Below are positions 13,101-23,920 of a DNA stretch of 64,000 bases, piece by piece. The notes below the pieces were generated by a model, which saw only the letters and a program-made list of their open reading frames with translations, was not told where the DNA came from and searched no databases. Made by a program: the position numbers and the translations under genes. Position 1 is the stretch's first letter; each line of letters opens with the position of its first letter. Source of the stretch: Monarcha castaneiventris obscurior (taxonomy: Eukaryota; Chordata; Aves; Passeriformes; Monarchidae); NCBI GenBank assembly GCA_026261815.1, contig JAMPIT010000350.1:2480001-2544000 (forward strand), read 5' to 3'.

Positions 13101-16100
13101 TTACATGAATTCTTGATCTTGGACTTCTGCAAGAGTGAGAAAGAAACATTAAAGAACAAAAATATAAGTAATAGCTTCCATTAGTTATATGCACTGCTGT
13201 ATGGCAGGAAGACCTACCCTACAGCCCAGACCAGGAAAGTCCCCACACTCCATTACTTAGCCATTACTGTTCACTAATTCAGTTTAATGATGATGGACCA
13301 GTGTCCCAGGACCCCCTAGTGTCCCTTTTCTTGCCATCATTTTTGATAACTTGGTCCTCAGGCCACTGTGTGCATACACATAATCCCAGAGACTGTCTGC
13401 ACGTTTCCCCTTTCGAAGAGATAAGCATGACAAATTCTACATTGCTTGGAGCAGGCCTGCAAGAGGTGACCTGCATGTCTGAGAGATGGCCCACAGGAGA
13501 CTGCAGAGAACTAAGCATCTGGCAAATATCATGAATGTATTATCTCAGGAGAAGTTTCAGCATTTCCTTTTCTGCTTGTTTTCCTCTCTTATTTAACAGA
13601 AGAAATCAGTCCCTCCTGTTATTGTAAAAGCTAGGAAGGAATCTGCCTCTTTTCCCTTTCCTGTAATAAGCTGCCTACTTGTTTAATCCTGTGCAGCCTC
13701 ACTGGCTTCAGGGGAGCCATAAGCTGAGCTTTATTCCCCTTGAAGTGACCTCCCAAGTGGGAGCACCTTGCCCCGGAGTTGGTCCTGCTGACAGCCCAGA
13801 GCTGCTTGCAGAGTCTGATACCACTCACAAGCAGCAAACGGGGTGAAAATCTGACTCTGATCTGCTGTAGAAGTGCAGATGAATATTAACAAACAAAGCA
13901 CTTCCTAGCTTAGATAAAAATCTCATTTTTTCAGACATCAGCAATGAAACAGAAGTCTGTATCTGGTTGGTGTAATACTGACCACAATGATGAGCAGCAA
14001 GGGTCTCATATCTTCTACAAAGTAGTGTCTGGCTGAGGCCACTGTCAAATGCAAAGCTTTGAATTAGATAGACCTCTCTCCTTCTCCCATACCACAGTGT
14101 TTACATATTTAAATGACTTGGTTGAAACTTGCACAGGTCCTGGAAGGTCATGCAGAAAGTTAGTGCTTAGCAGTGGCAGCACGGTCTTTCTGAGGGGATG
14201 TTTTCCAAAATGAGAGCCCCAGATCACAGCTTTGCTGTGCAATTTGGTGTGATTTGGGGGGTGAGCCTTGACTTGTGTTTGATTTCTGATACTTTTTAGG
14301 ACTAAAAGGTTTTCAGCTGTGGCAAAAATGGCAAAACTACATTTAGTGGCACTGGACAATAAAATATATTTATGAGAAATCCTCCTTGCCTTTTAAATTT
14401 TTTCAGGACATGCTTTCCCTCCTTTACCAAGAGGGGCCTTCCACCAAGGGTATTTTCAGACGCTCTGGAAGTGCAAAAACGTTCAAAGAACTAAAGGAGA
14501 AGCTTGATTCAGGTGCTGAAGTGGACCTGGCTCGTGAATCCATATTTGTGACAGCATCTTTGTTTAAGGTATGTGAAGAACGTTCCTGTCTCCCATTTTG
14601 GGTGAGAGCAGCACAGATCCTGTGCACAACCAGGGAGGGCTTTTCTCCAGCGATGGGCCCAAAGAGGAATTGGTGGACTGAATTAACAAGAATGGGCTGG
14701 CACATTAACCTTGTGAGGATTTCCAAAGGAGGCTACCACCGAATTAGGATGAGGAAGAGGAGTAGCCAGCTTGTATTGCTGACAGCTTTCCTGAGGTCTC
14801 TGCTACAGCCTGGTCCTGTTACTCTCTTTATCTCTGCATATGCAATACTAAAAAGGCGTTTGCAGACCTATCTCCTTACACATCAGTATTACCCTGTGCT
14901 GCAGAGCCTCCTGAGTTTACAGTGTTGCCATCAATATTTGGATTATTTTTTTCGTGCATTATCTTTTGTTACAGTCTTGCATGTCAAAACCAATGTTCCT
15001 TGTGCAAAAAAAGCATCATAGCTTCCCTCGTCCTAGGTTTTTTGGGAAGCTAGGATTTGGTCATATTCCTAAACTGCAACAGTTTCCCTGCCAATGGTTG
15101 AGGTGTTAGGAAAGAGGAATAGCAAGACTATCAGAGACTAGTTTAGGTACTCTGTTGATTAGGGGGAGGAGGACAGGGATGCCTTGGAGTGCATATGGTC
15201 TGGAGGTATTTGAGCTTGTCAGCTAAGGAGAAGAAACAGGGACTACAGATGAAGTTAAGTGATAAGTAAAGACAGACGTTATGCAACATCAAAATAACTG
15301 GTCTTGGTGCAGATTCTTTAGTTCGGCAATGTCAGATGAAGCATAGAAATACCTCTATTTTGTCAAAAAAGAGTAGGGAAAGACAGGAAAATACTCACTT
15401 TACGCATAATCTAAAGTGCCTCTGTCTCAGATGATACTCTTCCAGTTTTGGTTGCTGTGTGTAATGATGTGGTTGCCAGCGAGTGCTGTCCCATGGGCAC
15501 ATCCTCTTGTATCTGTGTATCTTATTCCTGCTCCCTCACATGCCCCAGAACAGCTGCTCACGTGTTTTGTTCTTTTCTCTTGATAAGGATTTTCTTCGCA
15601 ACATCCCAGGCAGTATTTTATCATCCCAGCTGTGTGATAAGTGGGTCTCTGTGCTGGATCAAGGAAATAATGAAGAGAAGATAAAAAGCATCCAAAGGTA
15701 GTTACTTATATTCTCTACATTCTTTTCCTATAAGTGTATATCCCAGAATGCAGAATCATAAATATTCAACTTACAATTAATTTAATTAATTCTTTTAAAT
15801 AGATGCTAAAAATATCTTTGTATATGATAGAACATTGAAGCTTATGTATGTACTTAAGTGATTGTCTGTATGAGACAATTTTCTGACTCTCTTTTGTCCT
15901 GCTTTTCTGCCTTTTGTGGACACCAGTAAATACATTAAATATCCTTTCATGAAAAGAACAAAAGCAACTTGTATTATTTGTAAATATGATGTTCAAAACC
16001 TGAATTTCTGTCTGATACAAAACTCAAAACCACCTGTGGGGAACTTTGGAGTCCTGGGTGAAAGGGAAGCTGAAATCAGTTCTTCATGTATTTCCCCTCA

Positions 16101-19100
16101 TTCATGTCAAATTTTAGTGACCATTTCGAAGCCAAGATGGAATTGTGAATGAAATGCTGGAGCATAGTGACAAGGGAAGCCTCCAACCTTGCAGGAGATA
16201 CAAAACAGAAAGTAGGCAAAGTTTGTGTGACAGGAAACGGAGCTTCGTGCAGTAGCTGACCCCGGGAGTATTTACACACATACTTAAGGCAACTAGGTGG
16301 CTTGGACAGACTACTGAGCTGTTTGGGGAAGTGAGTGGTGAATTATCAGACAACTTAGGTGAAGTATGGTTTCATGTCATACATTGTACTTGGCAGAGCA
16401 TAATTCTGTGTTACAGTGTTTTCTGCTGTTCCAGAACACTGTTTAGAGACAGAGTGAGGGAAACAGCTAAACAAGAACACCTCTTTGCCACCCTCCCTGG
16501 TTTAATTAGTGGACCATGTTACCCTGTTTCTGCACTTCCATTATCTTGACTTGTGTGTATCTATGGAAAGTGGTCACTAATGTGAAGAATTCTGTTTTTC
16601 TGTGTTTTCAGGTTAATAGAGCATCTCCCCAGAGCTCATGTTTTCCTCTTACGTTACATCTTTGGAGTACTGCATGCGATAGAAATGCGGTCTGAAGAGA
16701 ACCAGATGAATGCCTTTAATCTGGCTGTGTGCATTGCTCCCAGCCTGCTCTGGCCTCCTGTATCCTCCACTCCTGATATAGAAAGTGAATTTATTAAAAA
16801 GGTAAGAAATCTTTGGTGTAGTAGAAAACCAAACCAACTTTCATCCCATTCAACCAGGCTGTCGGTTACAAACATGAGAACAGTCAGTATCTCTTCAGTT
16901 CAGGACTTGTCCTCTTATCAGGGCTCCAGCAACATTCATCGATCCATTCTCATAATCTGCCTGGAAGAAGGGGAGAGAGGTCATAAAGCAATGCCCAGTG
17001 TATCAGCAAAATGCTTCTCTCATCAAGAAGATCTTTGGTTGCGGTGACCTCCGAACAGGACAGAGTAGAATGGAAAAGATGTATACAGGGATGTATACCA
17101 GGACAGTTTATCTGGGCCCAGGAGACTGAGAGAGAAGTTCCTGGCTGCCTTCATGGATGACAGTGTGCTCCTGTTCCTCATCTGTATGGTGAGCTTGCCC
17201 TGAGCTGAGTAATAGAACATCTGACGTCTCTCTCCCATTGCTTTGTTGCAGATTTCTAGTCTGGTACAGTTCCTCATTGAGAATTGCTGCAGGATTTTTG
17301 GAGATGAAATTACCTCTCTCTTTGGAGAAATACTGATGACATGCAAGAGAGAGAACAGCTCAGGTAATACAGATTGATGTTTTGATCCCTTTAAGACAGC
17401 TAAACTCAGGCAGGCAAAAGACTGGTATATTCCATGGAAGAATGCTGTTCCTTCTTCATGTGGTGTTCCCAGATACTGCTGTTCTCTTTCCTCTGCTCAA
17501 AGAATTGCTTATAATCACTGTTTCAGCTTACCATAGACCTGGATCATATCACAAAATGCTTTCACAAGTCATCTGAATGGTTGAAAAAGGAGGGAGGGGA
17601 AACAAAGAAAATAAAAAAAAAGAAAAAATCTAGAGAAGGTTTCCTCTCAAATCTAGAATTTTTGCATTAGCCTATGTTTTCCCAAAATATCAGGAAGTCA
17701 GTGATCAACAGTGGTCATAATACAGCTGTCATACCATTATATTTGGGTTGAAAGTGTCTGTCCTTCACTACCAAAAGAGAGACATCTCCAGAGTTTCAAT
17801 GGGACATCCAGATTTTGCTGCTAGCACAGAAAAATCGTGGAACTGGTGACTGAAAGCGTTTGGCAGACTAGTTGACAGAGCTTTCCAGATTGTCATTAAT
17901 GCTTTTTTTCTCTCCAGCCCTCTGATTTTGACTTTGTAAGGAGTTTTGTGTCCCTCCTTAAAGTATTTCTAAAGCAGAATTTTTGTAAAATAAATTTTGT
18001 CACAGGTGGCCTGTACTGAAAGTGGTAATGGCACTTGTGTCAGCATGTCTGACTGACTCAGTGTGGCTGTTTCAAACTCCTCACGCTCTGCCTCCAGTGA
18101 GATCGGGTGAAATCTAGTGAAATTTGGCCTGCCTCTCCTCAGGAGTGAAGCACATGGGATCTGCTGTGCTGGGATGTGCTGGCAGGGAGAGCTCAGACCC
18201 ATGGCAGGTTACAGCAGCTGAATGAGTCTTCAGGCAGGCACTGAGGCGTGGTGGCTGCCCGTGCATGAACTGTGTCTGCTGCAAATGTGAGATAAGGCAG
18301 CTTAGCCTAAGCCAGAGCAAAAGAGATTTAATGTAATTCCAATTAATGCAGATACAGGATAGGGCCCAGGTGTACACTGCTCAGTGCAAATGAGGTGTCT
18401 GTTTAAACTGAGACTAAAACTTCACAGTGTTGCTCTTAAAAATATTTTATTTTCTGGAAGCAGTATGCCCTGTTTTCTTCATTTGTCTGAAAGAAGGAAA
18501 GAAAGGTTAAATGTTGCTTTCAATATCCAATAATGAAAAGAAAAATTAAATTAACAATTCAGTATATGTATGTATGTAAATTATTGGTTACATACATACT
18601 AATAGCTGGATTATCTACTATCCACTTTAAAAAACCAAACCAAACCAAAAACACAAACACCCTAACCCTTATTTGTGCCATTTTCGTGTATTTCTTGACT
18701 GAACTGTAGCTTAGTACTCACTTCAGCTTCTCCAGTTCAAAATTAAGACAGTAATTTTTAATGAAATTATTAGTATTTCTGCCTGAAGAACCTTTAAAGG
18801 GCAAATGCTCCTGAAAGTAAAGGATACTTGCCAGAAAAAACAAAAAAACGCTTTTCAAGAGTGTGGTTCAGTCACTGATGTGTTAACTCTTGTTTTGTCC
18901 TTGCAGATGTTGCTTCTCTCCATCAGAATGACTCTTCCTATGACAGCCTGGAGAATGAGGCGAATGATGAAGCTGACTCTTCCTCCAGTGACTGGATTAA
19001 AACCCGTGATCAGGACAACAGGAGCAGGGAGTCTGTCTTCACTCTGAGCGATGGCGACTCGGAGCAGACAGAGGTGGAGGAAATCCAAAGCCGCACCAAA

Positions 19101-19994
19101 CTGAAGCAGTTGGCAATTTCTGCCGACACGCAGCTGAAGTTTTCCTCGCCAGAAAACTCCAACGAGCCTCCCTACTGCAGTGGTTTCCCCTCAGCAGCTA
19201 CCTCGGGCGCTCCCAAGACTGTGAGGAGGCAGCGGCGCTCCTCGGAGCCTGCGGTCGGCCTGCAGAGCTCCGGCTGCGCGCGCGGCGGGGCCGGGCACGA
19301 GAAGGCAACGCGCAAAGCAAGCTGTGACTTTGTCCTGTCCCGTGAAGGTGAAGAGTGTCTCTGCCAGCGCCGGTCGTTGCAGGGGGAAAGGCAAAAGCTC
19401 AGCAATCAGAGCTTGGTTTTAGGGATTCACGTGGGTAAAAGCGACAACACAAACCAAAATGTTGAAAGGAAAGACCTGTCCCACTGTCTTCTGCCTCCAA
19501 CGCCAGAGGGATTAAATATTTGCTCAGGATTTAGCTCTTTTAGTCAGTCTTCTTCTGGGACATCTCCATCCGTGTCGTCGATTTGCTCCCTGGACAGTGC
19601 TTTCTCCCAGTTTTCAGACCAGGCTCTGTTTACCCTCAGTGAGGCCTCCTGCCCTTTCGATAGCACTTTTCAGTTGCTAAAGAAACACGAGGACACTGCT
19701 GCTCCTGGCGCTGATGACTGCTTGCTTACAGCCACCAAGGTGCCACCATCTCCACAACCTACTGGTGCTGGGGCTGAGGGGGGCTTGCTGGGGCCCAGCA
19801 CCAGGTCAGCACCCCTGAAACCTACTGATGGAGTCAATGGCCGTTTCATTAAACCTGACCTTCAGCCATTGCCTCTGAAAGTCACTGGAAGAGACAGACT
19901 TCATGATCAAAGAGGAGGTCTAGAAAAGCATTACAGCAATCCAAAGTTTGAAGAGACTGATCAAAGCTTTTTGCAGAGGAATCTTAATGCTTAA
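1036..19994 (+). CDS. ARHGAP20: ARHGAP20, Rho GTPase-activating protein 20 (3' nine coding exons; N-terminus off window)
   Basis: Spliced CDS join(1036..1113, 4891..4957, 6892..7074, 11282..11460, 14407..14568, 15588..15697, 16612..16801, 17252..17363, 18907..19994), 2169 nt, 722 residues plus TAA. All boundaries are AG/GT and all phases join. The product stimulates GTP hydrolysis by Rho-family GTPases at the cytoplasmic face of membranes; family members carry PH, RA and RhoGAP domains. Visible in order: the end of the RA domain (exons 1-3), a basic linker with KRKRSIINWAFWRG, then a full RhoGAP domain over exons 4-8 with the arginine finger in GIFRRSG (codon 14458-14460) and the conserved Asn-containing segment NQMNAFNLAVCIAPSLLW. 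The tail is Ser-rich with one basic RRQRRSSEP motif. The gene assignment rests on remembered similarity to human ARHGAP20 throughout RA and RhoGAP and on the convergent FDX1 neighbour. The C-terminal tail is clearly shorter than in human (1191 residues in total). The PH domain and start codon are upstream of the window. Confidence 0.95.
1114..6891. other. ARHGAP20 introns around exon b
   Basis: Intron 1114-4890 and intron 4958-6891. No further exon is needed, because the phases join. A Cys-rich open frame on the - strand at 3035-3274 is discussed as a finding. No complete mobile element recognised. Confidence 0.6.
4891..4957 (+). CDS. ARHGAP20: ARHGAP20 exon b (RA domain segment)
   Basis: 67 nt, phase 0 in and +1 out. 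The acceptor is ttttaaag and the donor is gtaagt. It encodes GSEKDYKLWVISGREHAPYP followed by LI, the strongly conserved middle of the RA domain. Confidence 0.94.
6892..7074 (+). CDS. ARHGAP20: ARHGAP20 exon c (end of RA domain and linker)
   Basis: 183 nt. The acceptor is tttgaacag and the donor is gtacgt; phase is +1 in and +1 out. The first residues GHEYPFGIKMSHIRDA complete the RA domain. The rest (including LPQELQCQFVLKPSQVAACQ) is the linker toward the RhoGAP domain. Confidence 0.94.
11031..11124. repeat. (GTGCA)4 and nearby (CA)n microsatellite
   Basis: Four perfect gtgca units at 11031-11050, then a CA dinucleotide tract at about 11097-11124 with one aa interruption. In ARHGAP20 intron c/d. 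Confidence 0.9.
11282..11460 (+). CDS. ARHGAP20: ARHGAP20 exon d (basic linker and start of RhoGAP)
   Basis: 179 nt, +1 in and phase 0 out. The acceptor is ttttcccag and the donor is gtgagt. It encodes the basic linker SFKRKRSIINWAFWRG and the first RhoGAP helix region, GKLFGLLLTTICEDDNLPKP. Confidence 0.94.
14407..14568 (+). CDS. ARHGAP20: ARHGAP20 exon e (RhoGAP catalytic arginine)
   Basis: 54 codons, phase 0 to 0. The acceptor is ttttttcag and the donor is gtatgt. It holds the arginine finger: KGIFRRSGSAK, with the catalytic Arg codon at 14458-14460, as in the canonical RhoGAP motif. It is followed by FKELKEKLDSG, which carries the conserved Lys-containing helix. The domain therefore looks catalytically competent. 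Confidence 0.95.
15588..15697 (+). CDS. ARHGAP20: ARHGAP20 exon f (RhoGAP)
   Basis: 110 nt, phase 0 in and +2 out. The acceptor is ttttctcttgataag and the donor is gtagtt, slightly off consensus. It begins DFLRNIPGSILSSQLCDKWV, the conserved RNIPxS/PExL block of the RhoGAP fold. Confidence 0.94.
16612..16801 (+). CDS. ARHGAP20: ARHGAP20 exon g (RhoGAP core)
   Basis: 190 nt, +2 in and phase 0 out. The acceptor is tgttttcag and the donor is gtaaga. It begins with the LPRAHVFLLRYIFGVLH helix and continues to NQMNAFNLAVCIAPSLLW, the conserved Asn segment that contacts the GTPase in RhoGAP structures. Confidence 0.95.
17252..17363 (+). CDS. ARHGAP20: ARHGAP20 exon h (end of RhoGAP)
   Basis: 112 nt, phase 0 in and +1 out. 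The acceptor is ttgttgcag and the donor is gtaata. It encodes SLVQFLIENCCRIFGDEITS and more, which is the last RhoGAP helix and the exit into the tail. Confidence 0.94.
18568..18599. repeat. Perfect 12-bp inverted repeat, 8-nt loop
   Basis: GTATGTATGTAA, loop attattgg, then TTACATACATAC. In the last ARHGAP20 intron, about 300 bp before the terminal exon. Confidence 0.9.
18907..19994 (+). CDS. ARHGAP20: ARHGAP20 terminal coding exon (Ser-rich C-terminal tail)
   Basis: 1088 nt, +1 in, with a TAA stop at 19992-19994. The acceptor is gtccttgcag. It begins DVASLHQNDSSYDSLENE, matching the mammalian tail, then ESVFTLSDGDSEQTEVEE, one basic RRQRRSSEP motif (a likely basophilic kinase site by sequence) and a Ser-rich block GTSPSVSSICSLDSAFSQFS. 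The last ~90 residues do not resemble the human C-terminus that I remember and end in QRNLNA. It has no predicted fold beyond low complexity. Confidence 0.93.
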
Positions 19995-22000
19995 AATAAA
20001 CACCATAAAGAAAATGCCTTTGGTGTTGATGTGTGTTCATTTTAAGTTTAACATCCAGGTTGTTCAAATTTAATTGAGCAGTCCCTGGACTCACAGGTTT
20101 CCTTTTTTTTAGGAAACTAACTGAGTAATGTTCCAATATAAAGCTTTGCAAGAATATTGTAAGAATAATAAAAATTGCTGAAAAGCAAGCAAACACAAAT
20201 CTCCTGAGAATCTGGAAGGGACCAGGAGGTAGCTAAGGCCAGTGTCCTGTTCCCTGACCCTGCCAGGGCAGCGGGCTGCCTGCTGGGCCTCTCTCCTTGA
20301 CCACTCGAGTGTTGAGCCTTGCAGATGTGAGTCCCAGTCCTTTGTGCTTTTGGTGTAGCGTGCAAAGTCAGCATAGCTTCCATAACTGTGGTATTATACT
20401 ACTGTTCTGAAACTGATGAATATTACCTTCATTGTCCTCCAAGAAGTGTGTTGTTTTCTGTATGTTTATACAGTATGTTCAATAGGTGTAGTTATTTCTT
20501 TCACACTGCAAAAGAAAGAAAAATAAGCCCCAAAATATGTAAAGGGAAATGCTGAATCTTGTAACTAACACCTTGCAACTCTGTGTTTCATTTATTGTGC
20601 TTTGTTGGCTGTTCTGTTCATGTTTTAAGTTGTGAATAGTTTCTTAACATTGCTGTAAATGGCATTATGTATTATTGCAAGCAGAACACAATTTTATTAT
20701 GCAACATCTAAAACATAGAATCACAGAATGGATTGGGTTGGAAAGGACCTTAAAGATATCCAGTTCCAACCCCCCTACCAGGGCAGGGATACCTTCCACT
20801 AAACCAGGTTGCTCAGAACCCCATCCAACCTGGCCTTGAACACTTACAGGGATGGGGCATAACTTCTTGGGGCAACCTGTTTTAGTGCTTCACCACTCTC
20901 TGAGTAAAGAATTTCTTCCTAATATCTAATCTAACCTGCTCTCTGTTAGTTTAAAACCTTTCCCCTTGTCCTGCCGCTATCTGCCCATATAAAAAGTCAT
21001 CTCCCTTCTTTTTGTAAGCCCCCTTTAGGTACTGGCAGGCCAAAGTGAGGTCCTCCTGAAGCTTCTTCTTCTGCAGGCTTAACAATCCCAACTCTCGGCA
21101 TTCCCTCACAGAAGAGTTTTTCCATTCCTCTGATGTTCTTTATGGCCCTCCTCTGGGTTCACTCTAACAGCTCCATGTCCTCCCTGTGCTGGGAGCCCAG
21201 AGCTGGATGCAGCCCTGCAGGTGGGGTCTCAGCAGAGCAGAGCAGAGGGGCAGAATCCCCTCCCTGGCCCTGCTGCCCACGCTGCTTTGGATGCAGCCCA
21301 GGACATGTTTGGCTTTCTGGGCTGTGAATGCCCATGGCTGGGTCATGTCCAGCCTCTCACCCACCAGCACCCCCAGGTCCTTCTGGGCAGGGCTGCTCTC
21401 AAAGAGTTTTTCTCCCAGTCTGTACCTGTATCTGGGATTGTCCCAGCCCAGGGCAAGGTGCAGCACCTTGCACTTAGGCTTGTTGAACCTCCTGAGGTTC
21501 TCATGGGCCCACTTGTCCAGTTTGTCCAGGTCTCTCTGGGTGGCATCCTGTCCTTCTGTTGTGTCACCTGCACGTCTCAGCATCCTGTCAGCTACAAACC
21601 TGCTGAGGGTGCACTCAGTCTCGCTGTATGTGTCCTACATCATATAATATATTAGAGTAATGCATTATCTAAATGCTTGGAGTTTGTATAATATATCCTG
21701 TTAAATTTTGCTATTATATATGTTCTGAAAAAAATGTGTATTTTTGTACTTGCAAAAAACTGCTGCTAATTTTACAAGTTTTGTTTTGTTGTTATGGCAC
21801 TGGTATTGACGTGTATGCATTCAATGCTATATATTAAATATTATTTGTTATGTCATAAAATCAGTTTACATTCTGTGTAATTTTTTTATGTGTCAGTTCT
21901 ACAAGCCATTGCTGAAGCAAAAGTCCCAATGATGCCACTGAAAATCCTGTGTAAGAAAGAACTGAAGCATTTTCCCTCCACTTTGGGTGGCGTCATTCCT
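19995..22000 (+). other. ARHGAP20: ARHGAP20 3' UTR / 3' flank (extent undetermined)
   Basis: An AATAAA lies at 19995-20000, directly after the TAA stop. This is unusually close, so the transcript probably runs further. The stretch is AT-rich and interrupted by an inverted CR1 (about 20716-21625). After the CR1, 21640-21890 is T-rich, UTR-like sequence with further A-rich signals. No ORF of interest. The real cleavage site needs RNA data. Confidence 0.5.
20716..21628 (-). mobile_element. CR1 LINE, 5'-truncated, - strand
   Basis: The + strand starts with the inverted CR1 3' tail (agaatcacagaatgg...ttggaaaggacctt). From 21583 down to 21164 it is open on the - strand for a CR1 ORF2 C-terminal segment ([33 protein letters not shown]). 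It lies in the 3' flank of ARHGAP20. Truncated, so not mobile. Confidence 0.9.
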
Positions 22001-22527
22001 ACTGCATGCCATCATCCTGTTGACTTTTGTAAATTCTCGTAATTCTCAAGCAAGAATTCGTACCTTTTTTCTCTTCATCTAGTGGTTGGAGGATGTTTTC
22101 AGCTAATGGGATTCAGTCAACAATATGGAGGTGAAGAGAGACTTTGTGGGATAATACATATTAGGGCTGGGAGCAAGGAGAGGAGAGAAATAAACCAATG
22201 AATGAGAGCAAGATTTATTCTTTATTATTAGCAGGGTTATAGAGAAAGCAAGAACGACACAGCTACACTAAACACATCTGAGTGTGTGTGTGCATGTATG
22301 CAATGCTTCTGAAATGTCATTGAGTCATTCCTTAGCTTTCTGTTTCCAAGAGCCCTGCCCACTGCAGTTAATAGTGGCCAGTACTGGAGTTTCAGGTCCT
22401 GTTCTGCTTAGCTCTGCTCTCCTAAAGGTGCTGCTGCTCCTAAGTCACACTCATTTCTGGAACAAATAAACAGTGTCCAGTGAACTCGGCTGTTTCCAAG
22501 TGTTATCAGCACAAAAGCCTTTTAGCT

Positions 22528-22563
22528 CTTTATGAAACAGAACATTCATTCTGTTTCATAAAG
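22528..22563. repeat. Perfect 15-bp inverted repeat (hairpin), 6-nt loop
   Basis: CTTTATGAAACAGAA, loop cattca, then TTCTGTTTCATAAAG. Every base of the 15-bp stem pairs. No obvious mobile-element context. Confidence 0.9.
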
Positions 22564-23489
22564 CAGATTTGGAGTCTGTTAACAAAGCTATAAATAACCT
22601 TACTTGAAAATACAGAATCAGAGAGTTACTATTTTGGGCTCTAATCCTGCAAATGTATCTATAAGCAGAGCTGCATTTGTGGAGACCCGTGTAATGCAGT
22701 AAACCATCATGCACTTAGAACAATACTCAAATGTATAATGTGTGCAGGGTCTGATTTGACTGCAATTTGTTCTTCCTTTTTGTATTCAGCTATTTTAATG
22801 AAAACAGTAGTGTGCAGAATCTGATCTGTAACAGTCACCTTCCAAAGGTAAAATACTTTGTGTGCCTTTTGAGACCTGTCATCTAACAGCCCTACATGTA
22901 CACCTCCTTCAAAACAAACAGAAAAAAGACTGATTGACATGATGCTATTTTGAAATAAAACAGCTACTCTGCATTTCAGTTTCTTTTCAAAATGGCAAAA
23001 AGCGTATTGCCGTGCTGCCAAGATTACATTGAGCAGCAAATACTGATTCATTGCATCAATAATAAAGCTTTAGAAAATCTCTAGTCTCTGCAATATAAAT
23101 TTTCTGTCCCGCAAATGGTATCGTCCAACAAGTCATTTATCTCTGCTGTCTGTAGAAAGAATGTATCAAAGTGTGCTTCGATGTGAAGTGCATTATGCGT
23201 CTGCTTTTGAGCTGTAGCTAATGCCAGAGTGCTTTCAGCTTTAAATGTGTGGGGAACAAGCTGGATGTAGAGCCAGCACAATTTGAAATGCACTTCTGTC
23301 TTACAAGATACAGACCCTGCTGCTGCACGAGGCACGGTCTGTGACAATCATAAAAAAGAGCGCTAATGGGGAAGATCACTGTCTGCAACGCCTCAGTGAA
23401 GGAATTAAATGCTGGTAGGATCCAAAGTGGATTGTACTGCACCTTTTCAGAGTGCCAGATGCAACAAACTCTGAACACTGCAGTAAGTA

Positions 23490-23920
23490 TCCCCCTGCTC
23501 TGGCATGGGCTCCTCCATGGACTCCAGGTGGATCTCTGCGTCCCTGTGATCCGCCAGGGGCTGCAGGGGCACAGCTGCCTCACCATGGGCTGCACCAGGG
23601 GTTGCAGGGGAATCTCAGCTCTGGTGCCTGGAGCACCTCCTGCTCCTCCTTCTGCACTCACCTTGGTGTCTGCAGGGCTGTCCATCTCTCCTCCTCACTC
23701 CTCTCTCCAACTGCCATTGTGCATTTTTTCACCCTTCTTAACTCTGTCACCCCAGCTGCTGGGCTCAGCCCTGACCAGCACTGGGACCGTCTTGGAGTGG
23801 GCTGGCATTGGCTCTGTTGGACACAGGGAAGCTTCTGGCAGCATTTCACACACACCCACTCACACACACACTCTTCTGTAGCCCCCTGCTACCACAACCC
23901 TGCCAAACAAACCCAGTACA
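23490..23920 (-). mobile_element. ERVL-type LTR fragment, - orientation
   Basis: The + strand ends ...aacaaacccagtaca at 23920, i.e. on the - strand it starts TGTACTGGGTTTGTTTGG, which I recognise as the 5' tip of a common avian LTR. The body (ctggcatgggctcctccatgg, gggctgcagggg, ggacacagggaagcttctgg) fits the same remembered family. The far end is approximate. Contains a CA-rich stretch at 23850-23875. Confidence 0.6.

Larger units (their letters stand above)
7075..14406. other. ARHGAP20 introns c/d and d/e
   Basis: Intron 7075-11281 holds the microsatellites near 11.0-11.1 kb and a small palindrome accccctt-aaa-aaggggt near 9434-9451. Intron 11461-14406 shows nothing else that I can name. 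Confidence 0.6.
14569..18906. other. ARHGAP20 introns between exons e and the terminal exon
   Basis: Introns 14569-15587, 15698-16611, 16802-17251 and 17364-18906. Reading frames that run on from exons e and g into these introns end soon and have no homology. The 12-bp inverted repeat at 18568 is the only structure noted. Confidence 0.6.

Noticed and set aside
14386..15021. 211-codon frame containing ARHGAP20 exon e
   Set aside because: Only 14407-14568 is RhoGAP sequence. The remainder is read-through into the intron past a good donor.
18650..18672. Telomere-like ccctaaccctt
   Set aside because: Barely two units; chance occurrence.
21186..21655. Open frames on the + strand at 21.2-21.6 kb
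   Set aside because: Antisense shadow of the CR1 ORF2 fragment.
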